Assembly: GCA_023266095.1 (NCBI GenBank)
Contig: JAHFRV010000008.1
Span: 21,839 to 85,838, forward strand
Source of the DNA: Gammaproteobacteria bacterium
GTDB taxonomy: Bacteria; Pseudomonadota; Gammaproteobacteria; DRLM01
Direction of reading: 5' to 3'
DNA: 64,000 nucleotides
Numbering within the stretch: position 1 is the first letter of the stretch; the number at the start of each line of letters is the position of its first letter. The notes under the pieces were generated by a model. It worked only from the letters and a program-made list of their open reading frames with translations. It had not been told where the DNA came from and ran no database searches. Made by a program: the position numbers and the translations under genes. Below, piece by piece: positions 55,051 through 63,259 of this stretch.

Positions 55051-55896
55051 TTAAGACTTGAGGCGGAACACCATGCCGCCGTGAGCGCGGGAAACTTCAA
55101 AGCGGTCGCAATAACGGGTGATGGATTCCGAGCCGCCGAGGAATAAATACCCGTTAAGTTCCAGCACGTCGGCGATGCGATTGAGGATGTCGGCCTTGAG
55201 CTGATCGGAAAAATAAATCATGACATTCCGGCAAAATATGACGTGAAATTTGCCGAGTGATTTAAAAGATTGCATTAAATTGAGTTCGCGGAAAATCACT
55301 TGGCGCATCACTTCTGGTTTGATTCTCGCCTTGTCGTTCTCCTCGGTGAAGAAACGTTCGCGCCGATCCTGGGTGAGTCCACGTGTTAAGGCGATATTGT
55401 CATATACGCCTTCGCGCGCCATCTGCAGAATGGTCGGCGAAATGTCGGTGGCGAGGATTTGCACCGTTCCCAACGCCCGGCTCGGATACTCGCGGCGGTA
55501 TTCCTCGCAGATCATGCTGATGGAATAGGGTTCTTGTCCGGACGCGCAAGCGGCCGACCATATCCGTAAAGTCGCTATATTGCTGCGGACCAGTCCGGGT
55601 AAAATCATGCGTTTCAAGGCTTCAAACGGATATTGATCACGAAACCACAAGGTCTCATGCGTGGTCATGGCGTCGATGATACGTTGCCGAAGTTGCGCGC
55701 TGCTGGGACGGTCCACCATCACCAACAGCTCACCGACCGATTTAATTCCCAGTTCGCCCAGCAAGAACCTCAAGCGGCTATTGATCAGATATTGTTTGTT
55801 TTCCCCCAAAACTATTCCGCAAGCCTGCTCCAGAAAATCCCGGAATGCGCAGTATTCCTGATGAGTTAAATCACTACTCACTGCGTAGCCATCCAC
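55051..55896 (-). CDS. cheR: Chemotaxis receptor methyltransferase CheR
   Basis: 281 residues with a GTG start (AGGGAA seven bases upstream). N-terminal helical domain, then the SAM-dependent methyltransferase core (RIWSAACASGQEPYSISMI; FHVIFCRNVMIYF). Methylates receptor glutamates opposite CheB. Downstream of cheV across about 100 bases, as in Pseudomonas. Confidence 0.95.
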   Translation of the reverse strand: MDGYAVSSDLTHQEYCAFRDFLEQACGIVLGENKQYLINSRLRFLLGELGIKSVGELLVMVDRPSSAQLRQRIIDAMTTHETLWFRDQYPFEALKRMILPGLVRSNIATLRIWSAACASGQEPYSISMICEEYRREYPSRALGTVQILATDISPTILQMAREGVYDNIALTRGLTQDRRERFFTEENDKARIKPEVMRQVIFRELNLMQSFKSLGKFHVIFCRNVMIYFSDQLKADILNRIADVLELNGYLFLGGSESITRYCDRFEVSRAHGGMVFRLKS

Positions 55897-55998
55897 CGTG
55901 CGTTCCCTTGACGCTCACTACGGCAAAACATGGGCATGGCCATATCCCAAGGATACAGCTCAGCTTGGCGCCCACTCCCTGCCACATACTCTTTATCC

Positions 55999-56955
55999 TC
56001 ACTGAATTCCCAGCGCTTCCAACTCTTTCATCTTTATTCGTTCTATCACCGCCTGAGCCAAATCATTGGCGTCGAACTTGGGTACAAAAGCGTTGGCATC
56101 GACTTTCCTTATCAAATTATGATTGAACAAACCGCTTAGGGAGGTATGGAGCATGACATAGGTGTTTTTAATACGTTCATTGCTCCGAATCTTGGAGGTC
56201 AAGGTATAACCGTCCATCTCGGGCATTTCGATATCGGATATCACCATGAGCAATTGATTGAGGATCGTATCGTTTTTTTCCACCCACGAGCTGAGTAATT
56301 GGTAGGCCTCCTTACCGTCTTTAACCAATATCGTTTTCACCCCGACTCGGTCGAGAGTTCGTTTGATCTGGCCACGTGCGACGGCGGAATCATCGGCCAC
56401 CAGCACGGTATGATGAGCAGGCCGCGTGTTTACGATGGAATGTAGGGTATTTTCCGATATTTCTATTTCCGCACCGCCCACATTACTCAGTACTTTTTCC
56501 ACATCAATCATCTCGATCATCTCTTTGTCGACATGGGCGATGGCGGTCAGAAAATGATCGTCCCCGGTGCCGTCCGGCGGAGGCACGACTTTTTCCCAAT
56601 TGATATTGACGATGCGATCGACGGCCCGCACCAGAAAGCCCTGCACGGTACGATTGTACTCGGTGACAATTACAATACCGGCGCCATCCTTGCTGATCGG
56701 CGCTTGGCCCAAGGCCATGCCCAAATCCAACACCGGTATGGTCTTGCCGCGTAAGGTCGCCATACCGCGCACCACAGCCGGCGCATTAGGAATCCGCGTC
56801 AATGACGGACGCTGTATTACTTCATGAACTTTAAAGACGTTGATACCGTAACGTTGCCCGCCATCCAGGAAAAACAAAAGTAGTTCCAGGCGATTATGGC
56901 CAACAAGTTGCGTTCTGAGATTGACCCCGTCCAGTAAGCCGCTCATGTCGTCCAT
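55999..56955 (-). CDS. cheV: Chemotaxis coupling/response-regulator protein CheV
   Basis: 318 residues: CheW domain (about 20-160; RYGINVFKVHEVIQRPSL) and REC domain (about 183-310; D188/D189, phospho-acceptor D241 in SDIEMPEMDG). Couples receptors to CheA with phosphorylation-dependent adaptation. A sigma-28 promoter lies 20 bases upstream. Confidence 0.95.
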   Translation of the reverse strand: MDDMSGLLDGVNLRTQLVGHNRLELLLFFLDGGQRYGINVFKVHEVIQRPSLTRIPNAPAVVRGMATLRGKTIPVLDLGMALGQAPISKDGAGIVIVTEYNRTVQGFLVRAVDRIVNINWEKVVPPPDGTGDDHFLTAIAHVDKEMIEMIDVEKVLSNVGGAEIEISENTLHSIVNTRPAHHTVLVADDSAVARGQIKRTLDRVGVKTILVKDGKEAYQLLSSWVEKNDTILNQLLMVISDIEMPEMDGYTLTSKIRSNERIKNTYVMLHTSLSGLFNHNLIRKVDANAFVPKFDANDLAQAVIERIKMKELEALGIQ

Positions 56956-56975
56956 CCTTTGTTAATACTAAGCCG

Positions 56976-57002
56976 GTATCGGCTGGCGCTAATAAAGCTT
57001 AA
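56976..57002 (-). promoter_or_regulatory. Sigma-28 promoter of cheV(-cheR)
   Basis: Minus-strand TTAA (complement of 56999-57002), 15 bases, then GCCGATAC (complement of 56976-56983). This has consensus spacing, three of four and seven of eight matches. It lies ten bases from the divergent flgA sigma-54 site. Confidence 0.75.
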
Positions 57003-57011
57003 GCCGTGGTG

Positions 57012-57028
57012 CGGCATAAGCCTTGCTT
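57012..57028 (+). promoter_or_regulatory. Sigma-54 promoter of flgA
   Basis: CGGCATAAGCCTTGCTT has GG (57013-57014) and GC (57025-57026) ten bases apart, with TTGCT at the -12. The -24 half is CGGCAT rather than TGGCAC. About 94 bases upstream of the flgA ATG. Confidence 0.65.
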
Positions 57029-57121
57029 GTCACGCACTGACGCCATTACTGGGGTTTTTTCAGAGACTGAAAATAGGATTTTTACTTTTCTGCATTTTCA
57101 TGCTGCAACTGCGGAGAGAGA

Positions 57122-57865
57122 ATGAAAAATTCACCACACTTTATCGACCACTCCCAAAAACCCAGTTGTCGTGCTTGGCTGACTATCGCCTTGATCGTGC
57201 CGACGCTATTTGCCGGCACCTGGGCCGGCACTGAACACACGCAATCTCACGGCAGTATCGAGGCGGCGGTGGAGCAGCTAATTAATAATAGTATCGGCCG
57301 GGATTTTCCGTCCCACGAGATTACGATCGGCAAACTTGATCCGCGGCTGCAACTCGCGGCCTGTGAACACCCCCTGCGCGCCTTCTTCCCCCCCGGCAGC
57401 CGCTTGCCGGGCAATACCACGGTAGGCGTCATTTGCGAAGGACAAAAACCCTGGACTCTCTATCTCTCCGCCGAGGTCAAGGCCAGGCGGGAAGTGGTAG
57501 TGACGCAGCGTCCCCTGCTCCGCGGCGCACTCATCAGCGCCGAGGATCTCCGTCTCGAACTGCGGCAAGTGGGCAGTAGCCAGGACTACTTTACTGAAAT
57601 CAGTGACGTAATCGGTAAACTGGCCAAGCGTCCCTTGGCCTCGCGCATAGTACTCAGTCCCCAAGCCTTGAGTACCCCGCCCTTGGTCCGCCGCGGTCAA
57701 CAGATCGTGATCGTGGCGGCCGTCCCCGGCATTGATGTGCGCATGCAAGGCACTGCTTTGAGCGATGGCGCCAAGGGTGATCACATCACGGTGCGAAATG
57801 GGTTATCCAAACGGACAGTGGAAGCCACCGTGATTGAGGCGGGGATAGTCGAGGTGACGCTGTAA
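57122..57865 (+). CDS. flgA: P-ring assembly chaperone FlgA
   Basis: 247 residues with GGAGAGAG before the ATG. An extended signal peptide (about 1-36, hydrophobic core LTIALIVPTLFAGTWA), then a SAF-type region (REVVVTQRPLLRGALISAED) and a C-terminal VRRGQQIVIVAAVPGIDVRM. Periplasmic chaperone for FlgI. Heads flgA-flgM-flgN-flgZ, although flgM has its own promoter. Confidence 0.94.
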   Translation: MKNSPHFIDHSQKPSCRAWLTIALIVPTLFAGTWAGTEHTQSHGSIEAAVEQLINNSIGRDFPSHEITIGKLDPRLQLAACEHPLRAFFPPGSRLPGNTTVGVICEGQKPWTLYLSAEVKARREVVVTQRPLLRGALISAEDLRLELRQVGSSQDYFTEISDVIGKLAKRPLASRIVLSPQALSTPPLVRRGQQIVIVAAVPGIDVRMQGTALSDGAKGDHITVRNGLSKRTVEATVIEAGIVEVTL

Positions 57866-57901
57866 TTAGCCAAAATAGTCAAACAATTGGCGGCGGTTAT
57901 C

Positions 57902-57928
57902 TAAAGCTGGTTAATTGACGGCCGTTAA
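57902..57928 (+). promoter_or_regulatory. Sigma-28 promoter of flgM
   Basis: TAAA (57902-57905), 15 bases, GCCGTTAA (57921-57928): consensus spacing with one mismatch in the -10. About 30 bases upstream of the flgM ATG, so FliA would drive its own antagonist, the standard feedback. Confidence 0.8.
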
Positions 57929-57957
57929 TATCAGCAAGCAACGAATGAGGTCGCAGC

Positions 57958-58290
57958 ATGGCAATTGAGATAAACAGGCAAACCCTTGCGCAGTTATCGA
58001 TCGCCAGAAACGAGACGCATGGCCATGCCGGCCGGACAGAACCCACCGCGACGCAAAAGCAGACGGGGCAGAGTCAAACCACGGATACCGTGACCTTGAC
58101 CGACACCGCATCGCAATTGCACAAACTGGAAACCATGATCGCGGCGCAACCGGTGGTGGATCTCGTCCGGGTCGACAGCGTGCGTCAAGCGCTCGCAGCC
58201 GGGCACTATGAATTCAATTCCGCGCGGGTCGCGGAAAAAATGTTGCGCTTTGAAAACGCGCGTCAACCAACCATATTCAACAAAAGATAA
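57958..58290 (+). CDS. flgM: Anti-sigma-28 factor FlgM
   Basis: 110 residues with GAGG seven bases before the ATG. Polar, probably disordered N-terminal half; C-terminal sigma-binding part VDLVRVDSVRQALAAGHYEF followed by ARVAEKMLRFE. Holds FliA until exported through the finished hook. Confidence 0.94.
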   Translation: MAIEINRQTLAQLSIARNETHGHAGRTEPTATQKQTGQSQTTDTVTLTDTASQLHKLETMIAAQPVVDLVRVDSVRQALAAGHYEFNSARVAEKMLRFENARQPTIFNKR

Positions 58291-58302
58291 TTTACATTAC
58301 TT

Positions 58303-58788
58303 ATGAACACAGCCGCACGGGAACTCAAGACCTTACTCGAACGCCAGCACCACAACCTGCTGCGTCTCGCCGACATCCTCCAAGACGAACGGACAGCCTT
58401 GACCAGCGGCGCGGTAGCGAATGTCGAAGCCGCCACCGCGACCAAACAGATTTGTCTGCAAGCACTGGAAGATGACATGAAAATTCATTTGGATTGGTTG
58501 GCGAAAACCGGACTTGCCACGGATGAGCATGGCATCATGACCTACCTGCGCCGCTGTGATCCCGATGGCCAGCACGGACTGGAAGCACTCTGGCGGAAAA
58601 TAAAAGCATTGTTCTCCCGTTGCCGGGAACAAAACCTCCTCAACGGCAAAGTCGTGCTCATCCATCAACGGCAGACTCAGCAGGCGCTCGCCATTCTGCG
58701 CGGAAGCACGCTGCAAGACGCCGCTTGTTATGGCCCCAAGGGCCACACGCCCCATGGTGTGGCTTCGCGGACTTTAGGCCGGGTATAG
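58303..58788 (+). CDS. flgN: Export chaperone FlgN
   Basis: 161 residues, helical, with the FlgN pattern (LKTLLERQHHNLLRLADILQ; ATKQICLQALEDDM). Binds FlgK and FlgL for delivery to FlhA. Twelve bases after flgM. The tail (PHGVASRTLGRV) fits FlgN of related species. Confidence 0.92.
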   Translation: MNTAARELKTLLERQHHNLLRLADILQDERTALTSGAVANVEAATATKQICLQALEDDMKIHLDWLAKTGLATDEHGIMTYLRRCDPDGQHGLEALWRKIKALFSRCREQNLLNGKVVLIHQRQTQQALAILRGSTLQDAACYGPKGHTPHGVASRTLGRV

Positions 58789-58851
58789 AGTGCGGCGACC
58801 CGCCATAATGCTCATTCCCATCAATAAGGAATGACAGTAATATGACTCCGC

Positions 58852-59547
58852 ATGGAACATATCCGCTTTCGACCACAAATCCTCAGCCTTTTGCAGCGCA
58901 TCCAGGATGGGCGCTGCCTGCTGGCGGTCAACCTGAGCGGCGACGCCTACCAATTCAACAGCGCCCTTTTAGAGATCAACGCCGAACAGGGTTATTTAGT
59001 ACTTGACGAACTCAAACCAAGCACCGGCCACGATTTATTATTACAGCTACAACGTTGCCGGGTGCGAACCGGCCTTAAAGGCGTGATAGTCTCCTTCACC
59101 ACCCTACTCATATCCAGCGGCCAACAAAACGGTATCGCCTACTATCGGCTGGCTCTCCCCGACAGCCTCAGTTACGGCCAGCGCCGTGCCCACTTTCGCC
59201 CGAAAGTCAGTCGCGCGTTCAAGACTGATGTGCAAGTTGGACTACCCGATGGCGACACGATCAACGGCTCTCTGCAAGACATCTCACTCGGCGGGCTGCG
59301 CATTAAAGTCGACAGTCAACACATCACTCTGTCCACCGGCACCTCATTGACTTGTCGCTTTCAATTACCGGGCGGTGAATTCATTGAATGCGGCGTCGTC
59401 CTGCGCTCCTTAAGCTGCGGTGATCGGGGCTGCCAGTTCGGCGGTCAGTTCGAGGGGCTCGATCCTCTCCAGCGCCGAGTCCTGCAAAAATTCATCACAC
59501 TATTGGAGCGTGACGCGATTCGAAAAACCCCCCGCGAAGCGACGTGA
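58852..59547 (+). CDS. flgZ: YcgR/FlgZ-type c-di-GMP flagellar brake protein
   Basis: 231 residues: N-terminal YcgR domain (about 1-105) and PilZ domain (about 110-225) with RxxxR at R112-R116 and DISLGG at 143-148, both intact, so c-di-GMP binding is expected. Position after flgM-flgN matches flgZ of Pseudomonas, whose product slows motility by acting on the MotCD stator; motCD is present in this window. Confidence 0.92.
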   Translation: MEHIRFRPQILSLLQRIQDGRCLLAVNLSGDAYQFNSALLEINAEQGYLVLDELKPSTGHDLLLQLQRCRVRTGLKGVIVSFTTLLISSGQQNGIAYYRLALPDSLSYGQRRAHFRPKVSRAFKTDVQVGLPDGDTINGSLQDISLGGLRIKVDSQHITLSTGTSLTCRFQLPGGEFIECGVVLRSLSCGDRGCQFGGQFEGLDPLQRRVLQKFITLLERDAIRKTPREAT

Positions 59548-59634
59548 GTGGGTAGCGATTCACTCCTGCAGGTGTTAGAATGTGCGCCCTACCCGATGCC
59601 AATTAGGTTCGGATAGGTTAAAAATCAAAATGTT

Positions 59635-59710
59635 GGGGCGGTAGCTCAGCTGGGAGAGCGCTGCGTTCGCAATGCAGAGGTCGGGAGTTCGATCCTCCTC
59701 CGCTCCACCA
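59635..59710 (+). tRNA. tRNA-Ala (anticodon CGC)
   Basis: A 76-base cloverleaf including encoded CCA. Acceptor GGGGCGG pairs with CCGCTCC and keeps the alanine identity pair G3:U70. D-arm GCTC-AGCTGGGA-GAGC, anticodon loop TTCGCAA (anticodon CGC, reading GCG), T-arm GGGAGTTCGATCCTCC-like. No second copy of its 3-prime end was seen in the window. Confidence 0.95.
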
Positions 59711-59736
59711 ACGGATTATCCAAATCAGTCCAAGAC

Positions 59737-59778
59737 AGGCCGGGCAAGTAAATAAAAACGCATTTCTCGGCCTTTTTT
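59737..59778 (+). terminator. Candidate terminator after tRNA-Ala
   Basis: AGGCCG (59737-59742) pairs with CGGCCT (59768-59773) and is followed directly by TTTTT. The stem is short and the 25-base loop long, so confidence is moderate. Position 27 bases after the tRNA is suitable. Confidence 0.5.
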
Positions 59779-60333
59779 ATCGTCCGACGCAATCCCACTG
59801 AAGCATTAATATAGGCGGGCGGGGACTTTTAAAAGGAATGATCACCTTTAATCTGACGCGGAATTCGTCGCGTCAAAGCCATCGGCGATATCCGACCGCG
59901 CACAAGGAATGCACCCCTCACTGCACTCTCACCTCCTTGACAACCCCCTGGCTTCAACCGCTGCGGCAAGCCGGCGGGGGATTTCAAGAATAAAACTCCC
60001 GCCCTACGGTCCATGCTGCAAGGTATCGGCGTTCAGCTGATGCTCTCCCGGGACTGACGTGATCTTGAATTTTAAAAGATGGGCAGCTCCATCAAAAGGG
60101 TGGAGCATCCTGAAATTCATTCAGTGACTATGCGGTTTTTAATCAAAGATCGACTCGCCCGCACTGCTATTCAAAAATGTCATCGCGCCTTTCCGCGTGG
60201 GCACAAACACCGTGCCCGCACTAGCGGGTTTAATACGTCCTGCGCTCGCTGCCCGTACTCCACGAAAAGCAAACGCCGAAAATGTACCTGGCTCATTCCC
60301 TTTTTTCTTATTTACGCCATGCTCTAGGCTTGT
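59779..60333. other. Gene-free structured interval downstream of tRNA-Ala
   Basis: About 550 bases without a supported gene. It holds a hairpin TGACGCG/CGCGTCA (from about 59855, eight-base loop), a G/C-rich imperfect inverted repeat (CCCCC-GGCTT / AAGCC-GGGGG around 59943-59980) and a palindromic repeat at 60191-60219. The short open frames here show no recognisable protein features. A small RNA cannot be excluded. Confidence 0.4.
60191..60219. repeat. Palindromic dispersed repeat, copy 1
   Basis: Contains TTCCGCGTGGGCACAAACA (60191-60209), identical to 63786-63804 in the same orientation, and the inverted repeat GTGGGCAC/GTGCCCGC (60197-60204 / 60212-60219, seven of eight pairs). Similar GTGGGCAC palindromes are widespread in gammaproteobacterial genomes. 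Confidence 0.7.
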
Positions 60334-62148
60334 CTATTGGACCGACACCCTTCCGGTAGTGCATTTGGCGTTATTACCTTCATCTGACTCAGCCGTATTA
60401 TTGGTGTCGTCCGCTTTGGCGCAGATGTAATAAATTCCTATCGGCGCAGTGGTGGTGATAGTCATTGCAGTAGACACCGTATTGATAGCATTGACTCCCA
60501 ACGACGAAACCACTCGTGTTGAGGGGGAAACAATATCATCGGCATCACCATAAATTGTATTGCTGGAAAGATGAAACGCGACGTTGAGCGATCCCGCCAG
60601 TGATCCTCCTTGATTCTTGGCGGTGTTGGAGACGGTGATAGTGGACCCACGTATGGCCGAGGTTGCGCTAGTGGAGATTGAACTGATCAATAAGTCAGGC
60701 TTCGGTACGAGAATCGGCGTTACCGAACAAAGTGTATTGTTTACTTCATTGGTTTCAATCACCGTATCAGCGGAGTCGGCCATTGCACAGATGTAATAGG
60801 AGTTGGCGGGGATGTTTGCAGGCATGGTCAGCGAGGTACTGCCCGACTTCGAGACGCCAGGATCCAAGGCCGTTATTGAGCGGGAAAGAGTGAAAACGAC
60901 GTCATCAACATCACCATAAATAGTATTAAGAGAAAGATGCGGTGCGATAGTTGAACCGCCAGCCCTGATGGTGCCTTGGTTTTTGACCGTATTCGTGACA
61001 GAGAATAGTGAGCCGGCATTAACGCTGCTTGCGCTTGACCCGACTGCCGTTAAAATTAAATCTGGCTTGGCTACTACAATGGATGCAGTAGCACAAAGGA
61101 CATTATTATTTTCATACGACCCTTCATTAATAACATTGCCGTTGTCCACCATGCCACAGACAAAATAGCTCCCGACAGGGGTCGTAGCAGGTATGGTTAA
61201 TGTAGTGGAAGCCGCACTGATTCCCCCGATAGTCAACGATGTTACCGTGCGCGTGGCCGTCAGCACGATGTCGTCGGCATCGCCATAGGTGGCATTGGCG
61301 GAAAGATGAAATGCAATCGTAAAACTACTGGCACTTAGGCCACCTTGATTTTTCACCGTATTGGTTAACGAAATTGATCCATTTGGCACGATGGTCGTGG
61401 TGGTGGTTGAGACGGCCGTCATTATCAGGTCTGGCAATTGTCCCACCGTCACCGCGGCCGTGACCGCGGCCGAGGAAAGCTGGCCATCATTCACCGTCAG
61501 GCTCACCGTGTAATTACCCGCCGTCGCATAGCTATGACTCGGATTGACGCCGGTGCCGGTGCCGCCATCGCCGAAGTTCCAGGCATAGGTGAGTGGATTG
61601 TTCTCGGGGTCGGAGGACGCCGAGCCATTGAAATTGATGGCCGTGCCGGGCACACCGGCATAGGGACCGCCGGCATTCGCCGTGGGCGCACTATTGCCGG
61701 CGGTAATCGCGCCGTTGGTCAAATTGACAGGGCTCACCGCGACGGCGGCCGCATTGGTCATGACGACGTTGGCGAGCGTGAGCGCCAAGCTTCCCGAGGC
61801 GGAGGCTTGCAGGGTGAACGGAATCGTCGCAATAGTGGCCGAACTTAGCGCCGCGTTAGTGGCGGATGGCTTAATGACAATGCGACGCGCCAGAAATACG
61901 TCCGAACTTGCAAGGCCGGCGACGCCGGTGGGTGTGCCGACACTCAGCTTGACCGCGTTATATTGCACATCGAATTGCAGGCTGACAACGCTGCCGTCGT
62001 TGGTGAAGTTGACGGGGATGTTGACGGTCTGCCCCGGCAAGCCGCTGGCGGAACCGAGGCTTAAGGTGGGCGCAGCCCAGCCCGTGTTGACCGCAAACAC
62101 GCCCATCATCAGCCAGCCGAACAGTGAGATTATTTTTAGTGTGCGCAT
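60334..62148 (-). CDS. Secreted cohesin-like/PKD/triple-CARDB protein
   Basis: 604 residues. Signal peptide 1-25 (ending TGWA). Residues about 27-150 resemble a cohesin-type beta-sandwich (PGQTVNIPVNFTNDGSVVSL; LQFDVQYNAVKL). A PKD domain covers about 153-236 (GGPYAGVPGTAINFNGSASS; YAWNFGDGG). Three CARDB repeats follow (about 238-362, 364-485, 487-604), each with a YGDxDD motif and a GSY/NSY/GIYYICAxxD segment. No catalytic domain and no sorting tail are visible; it ends with the third CARDB. Likely an exported adhesive or binding protein. Not flagellar, and unlike its neighbours in Thr/Ser/Asn content. Confidence 0.85.
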   Translation of the reverse strand: MRTLKIISLFGWLMMGVFAVNTGWAAPTLSLGSASGLPGQTVNIPVNFTNDGSVVSLQFDVQYNAVKLSVGTPTGVAGLASSDVFLARRIVIKPSATNAALSSATIATIPFTLQASASGSLALTLANVVMTNAAAVAVSPVNLTNGAITAGNSAPTANAGGPYAGVPGTAINFNGSASSDPENNPLTYAWNFGDGGTGTGVNPSHSYATAGNYTVSLTVNDGQLSSAAVTAAVTVGQLPDLIMTAVSTTTTTIVPNGSISLTNTVKNQGGLSASSFTIAFHLSANATYGDADDIVLTATRTVTSLTIGGISAASTTLTIPATTPVGSYFVCGMVDNGNVINEGSYENNNVLCATASIVVAKPDLILTAVGSSASSVNAGSLFSVTNTVKNQGTIRAGGSTIAPHLSLNTIYGDVDDVVFTLSRSITALDPGVSKSGSTSLTMPANIPANSYYICAMADSADTVIETNEVNNTLCSVTPILVPKPDLLISSISTSATSAIRGSTITVSNTAKNQGGSLAGSLNVAFHLSSNTIYGDADDIVSPSTRVVSSLGVNAINTVSTAMTITTTAPIGIYYICAKADDTNNTAESDEGNNAKCTTGRVSVQ

Positions 62149-62199
62149 CGTATCGCCTTTATTGATTTCCGCCCATCACGTTCGATGGTACGCCCTCGT

Positions 62200-62391
62200 T
62201 CATGAAGTGTTCTCCGGCAAAGACCCTATCGCATGCAGATGTTCGGGTGACACCGCCATGACGACGATGCGGAACAGCTGCTCGCGTTTCATATCACGCA
62301 CGACCTCCTTCAAATCCTCGATGCGATCAACCCACAAGGTCAACGCTCGCTCCGCCAGCGTCACGTTAAAGGAAAAAGTCCCACCCCCAAG
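62200..62391 (-). other. Short unrecognised open frame, possible gene remnant
   Basis: A stop-to-stop frame of 63 codons with no good start; a GTG at 62364 would give 54 residues. The translation is protein-like (LAERALTLWVDRIEDLKEVV, then REQLFRIVVMAVSPEHLHAI) rather than random. I do not recognise it. It lies in the 347-base gap between the CARDB gene and imm53 and may be the end of a decayed gene. No ribosome site is visible. Confidence 0.25.
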
Positions 62392-62468
62392 TCAATGACG
62401 ACGATAGTTGGTCATCGCTCCCACTCGTTACAGACACGCCATCCTTGCACTGGCCATCGGCCGTTGCC

Positions 62469-62495
62469 GATGGGTTACGCTGCGCTTCACCCATC
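62469..62495. repeat. Palindromic dispersed repeat of the GATGGGT type
   Basis: GATGGGT (62469-62475) and ACCCATC (62489-62495) around a G/C-rich loop, followed by CTACG. The adjoining CTA at 62496-62498 supplies the imm53 stop codon. Such palindromes with a CCTACG flank are common in gammaproteobacteria. Confidence 0.55.
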
Positions 62496-62822
62496 CTACG
62501 CGGGCTCACTGGCTCCCTCTGCCCAATCCAAGAAAATCATAATTAGTTCGTCGAGATTCTGAATCCCACCGTATCCGTGAAACATAGCGTTTTCTACACG
62601 GCAATCCACCCAGTCATTTTCTGATCGATCCAACTTCAAGAAAGTAAACTGCCTTCCAAGAAGCGGTGTATCAGCCAGATCAATATGTAATGCCCATCCA
62701 GGATTATCGAGGGTCTCGATTTCCACTCCATAAGAATGTTCCCAATCGCCATTACAATGAGCGGCAAACCAAATAGCTAATCGCCTTGTTGCACTGATCT
62801 GTTTTGAGTATTCAATTATCAT
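62496..62822 (-). CDS. Imm53-family immunity protein
   Basis: 108 residues with the Imm53 pattern: RLAIWFAAHCNGDWEHSYGV (about 14-33), ETLDNPGWALHIDL (about 36-49), ENDWVDCRVENAMFHGYGG, and a C-terminal LIMIFLDWAEG. The ATG overlaps the toxin stop by four bases (ATGA), so the pair is translationally coupled. Protects the cell against the adjacent Rhs-linked toxin. Probably intact, although its last residues come from a dispersed repeat. Confidence 0.8.
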   Translation of the reverse strand: MIIEYSKQISATRRLAIWFAAHCNGDWEHSYGVEIETLDNPGWALHIDLADTPLLGRQFTFLKLDRSENDWVDCRVENAMFHGYGGIQNLDELIMIFLDWAEGASEPA

Positions 62823-63259
62823 TTTGGAATCGCATTAGGCAATGCTGGACGAACACCTCCGGGAATAGAAGGGCCTTGCGTGTGAGGAGTTGGGATGTAT
62901 TGTCCTGTCTCTTTGTTAAAGTGAGGTCGCCCCGTAATGTCCGTGCTCTGCACCTTATCCCAGCCTATGGGATTCTGCGGATTCGGTGTATAGGTTTCGT
63001 GTCTGATAATTTGTCCATCAGGGCCTGTTTTCCAAACAGTATGAGGACCCGCAGCATTTTCTATTGGCCCCAACTTTTTAAGCTTGGTGATCCCTGCTGG
63101 TACACCAGGAATACACATCGCAGCCGCATCTGCGGCAGCATCTCCCCAGTTCTGGTTCCACAAATCATAGATCAGATTACCAATGTCCCAAGCCGTATCA
63201 ATGACTAGGCCGGTGCTGTCCGTGTAGCTAAGCGGATTATTACCAACATAGTGATTTAA
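62819..63259 (-). pseudogene. Rhs tip with polymorphic toxin type 24 domain, detached by frameshift
   Basis: This frame reads NHYVGNNPLSYTDSTGL (the end of the Rhs core), a linker, then a type-24-like toxin domain (HTVWKTGPDGQIIRHETYTP; PTPHTQGPSIPGGVRPALP) to the stop at 62819. It has no start of its own: the Rhs core upstream is in another frame and stops at 63256-63258. Removing two bases within 63260-63263 (an apparent AC duplication) restores a continuous core. Displaced orphan Rhs tips are known, but expression here would need a frameshift or a start at TTG 63163. Confidence 0.7.

Noticed and set aside
59829..60014. 61-codon minus-strand frame after tRNA-Ala
   Set aside because: Runs through inverted repeats; no ribosome site and no protein-like pattern.
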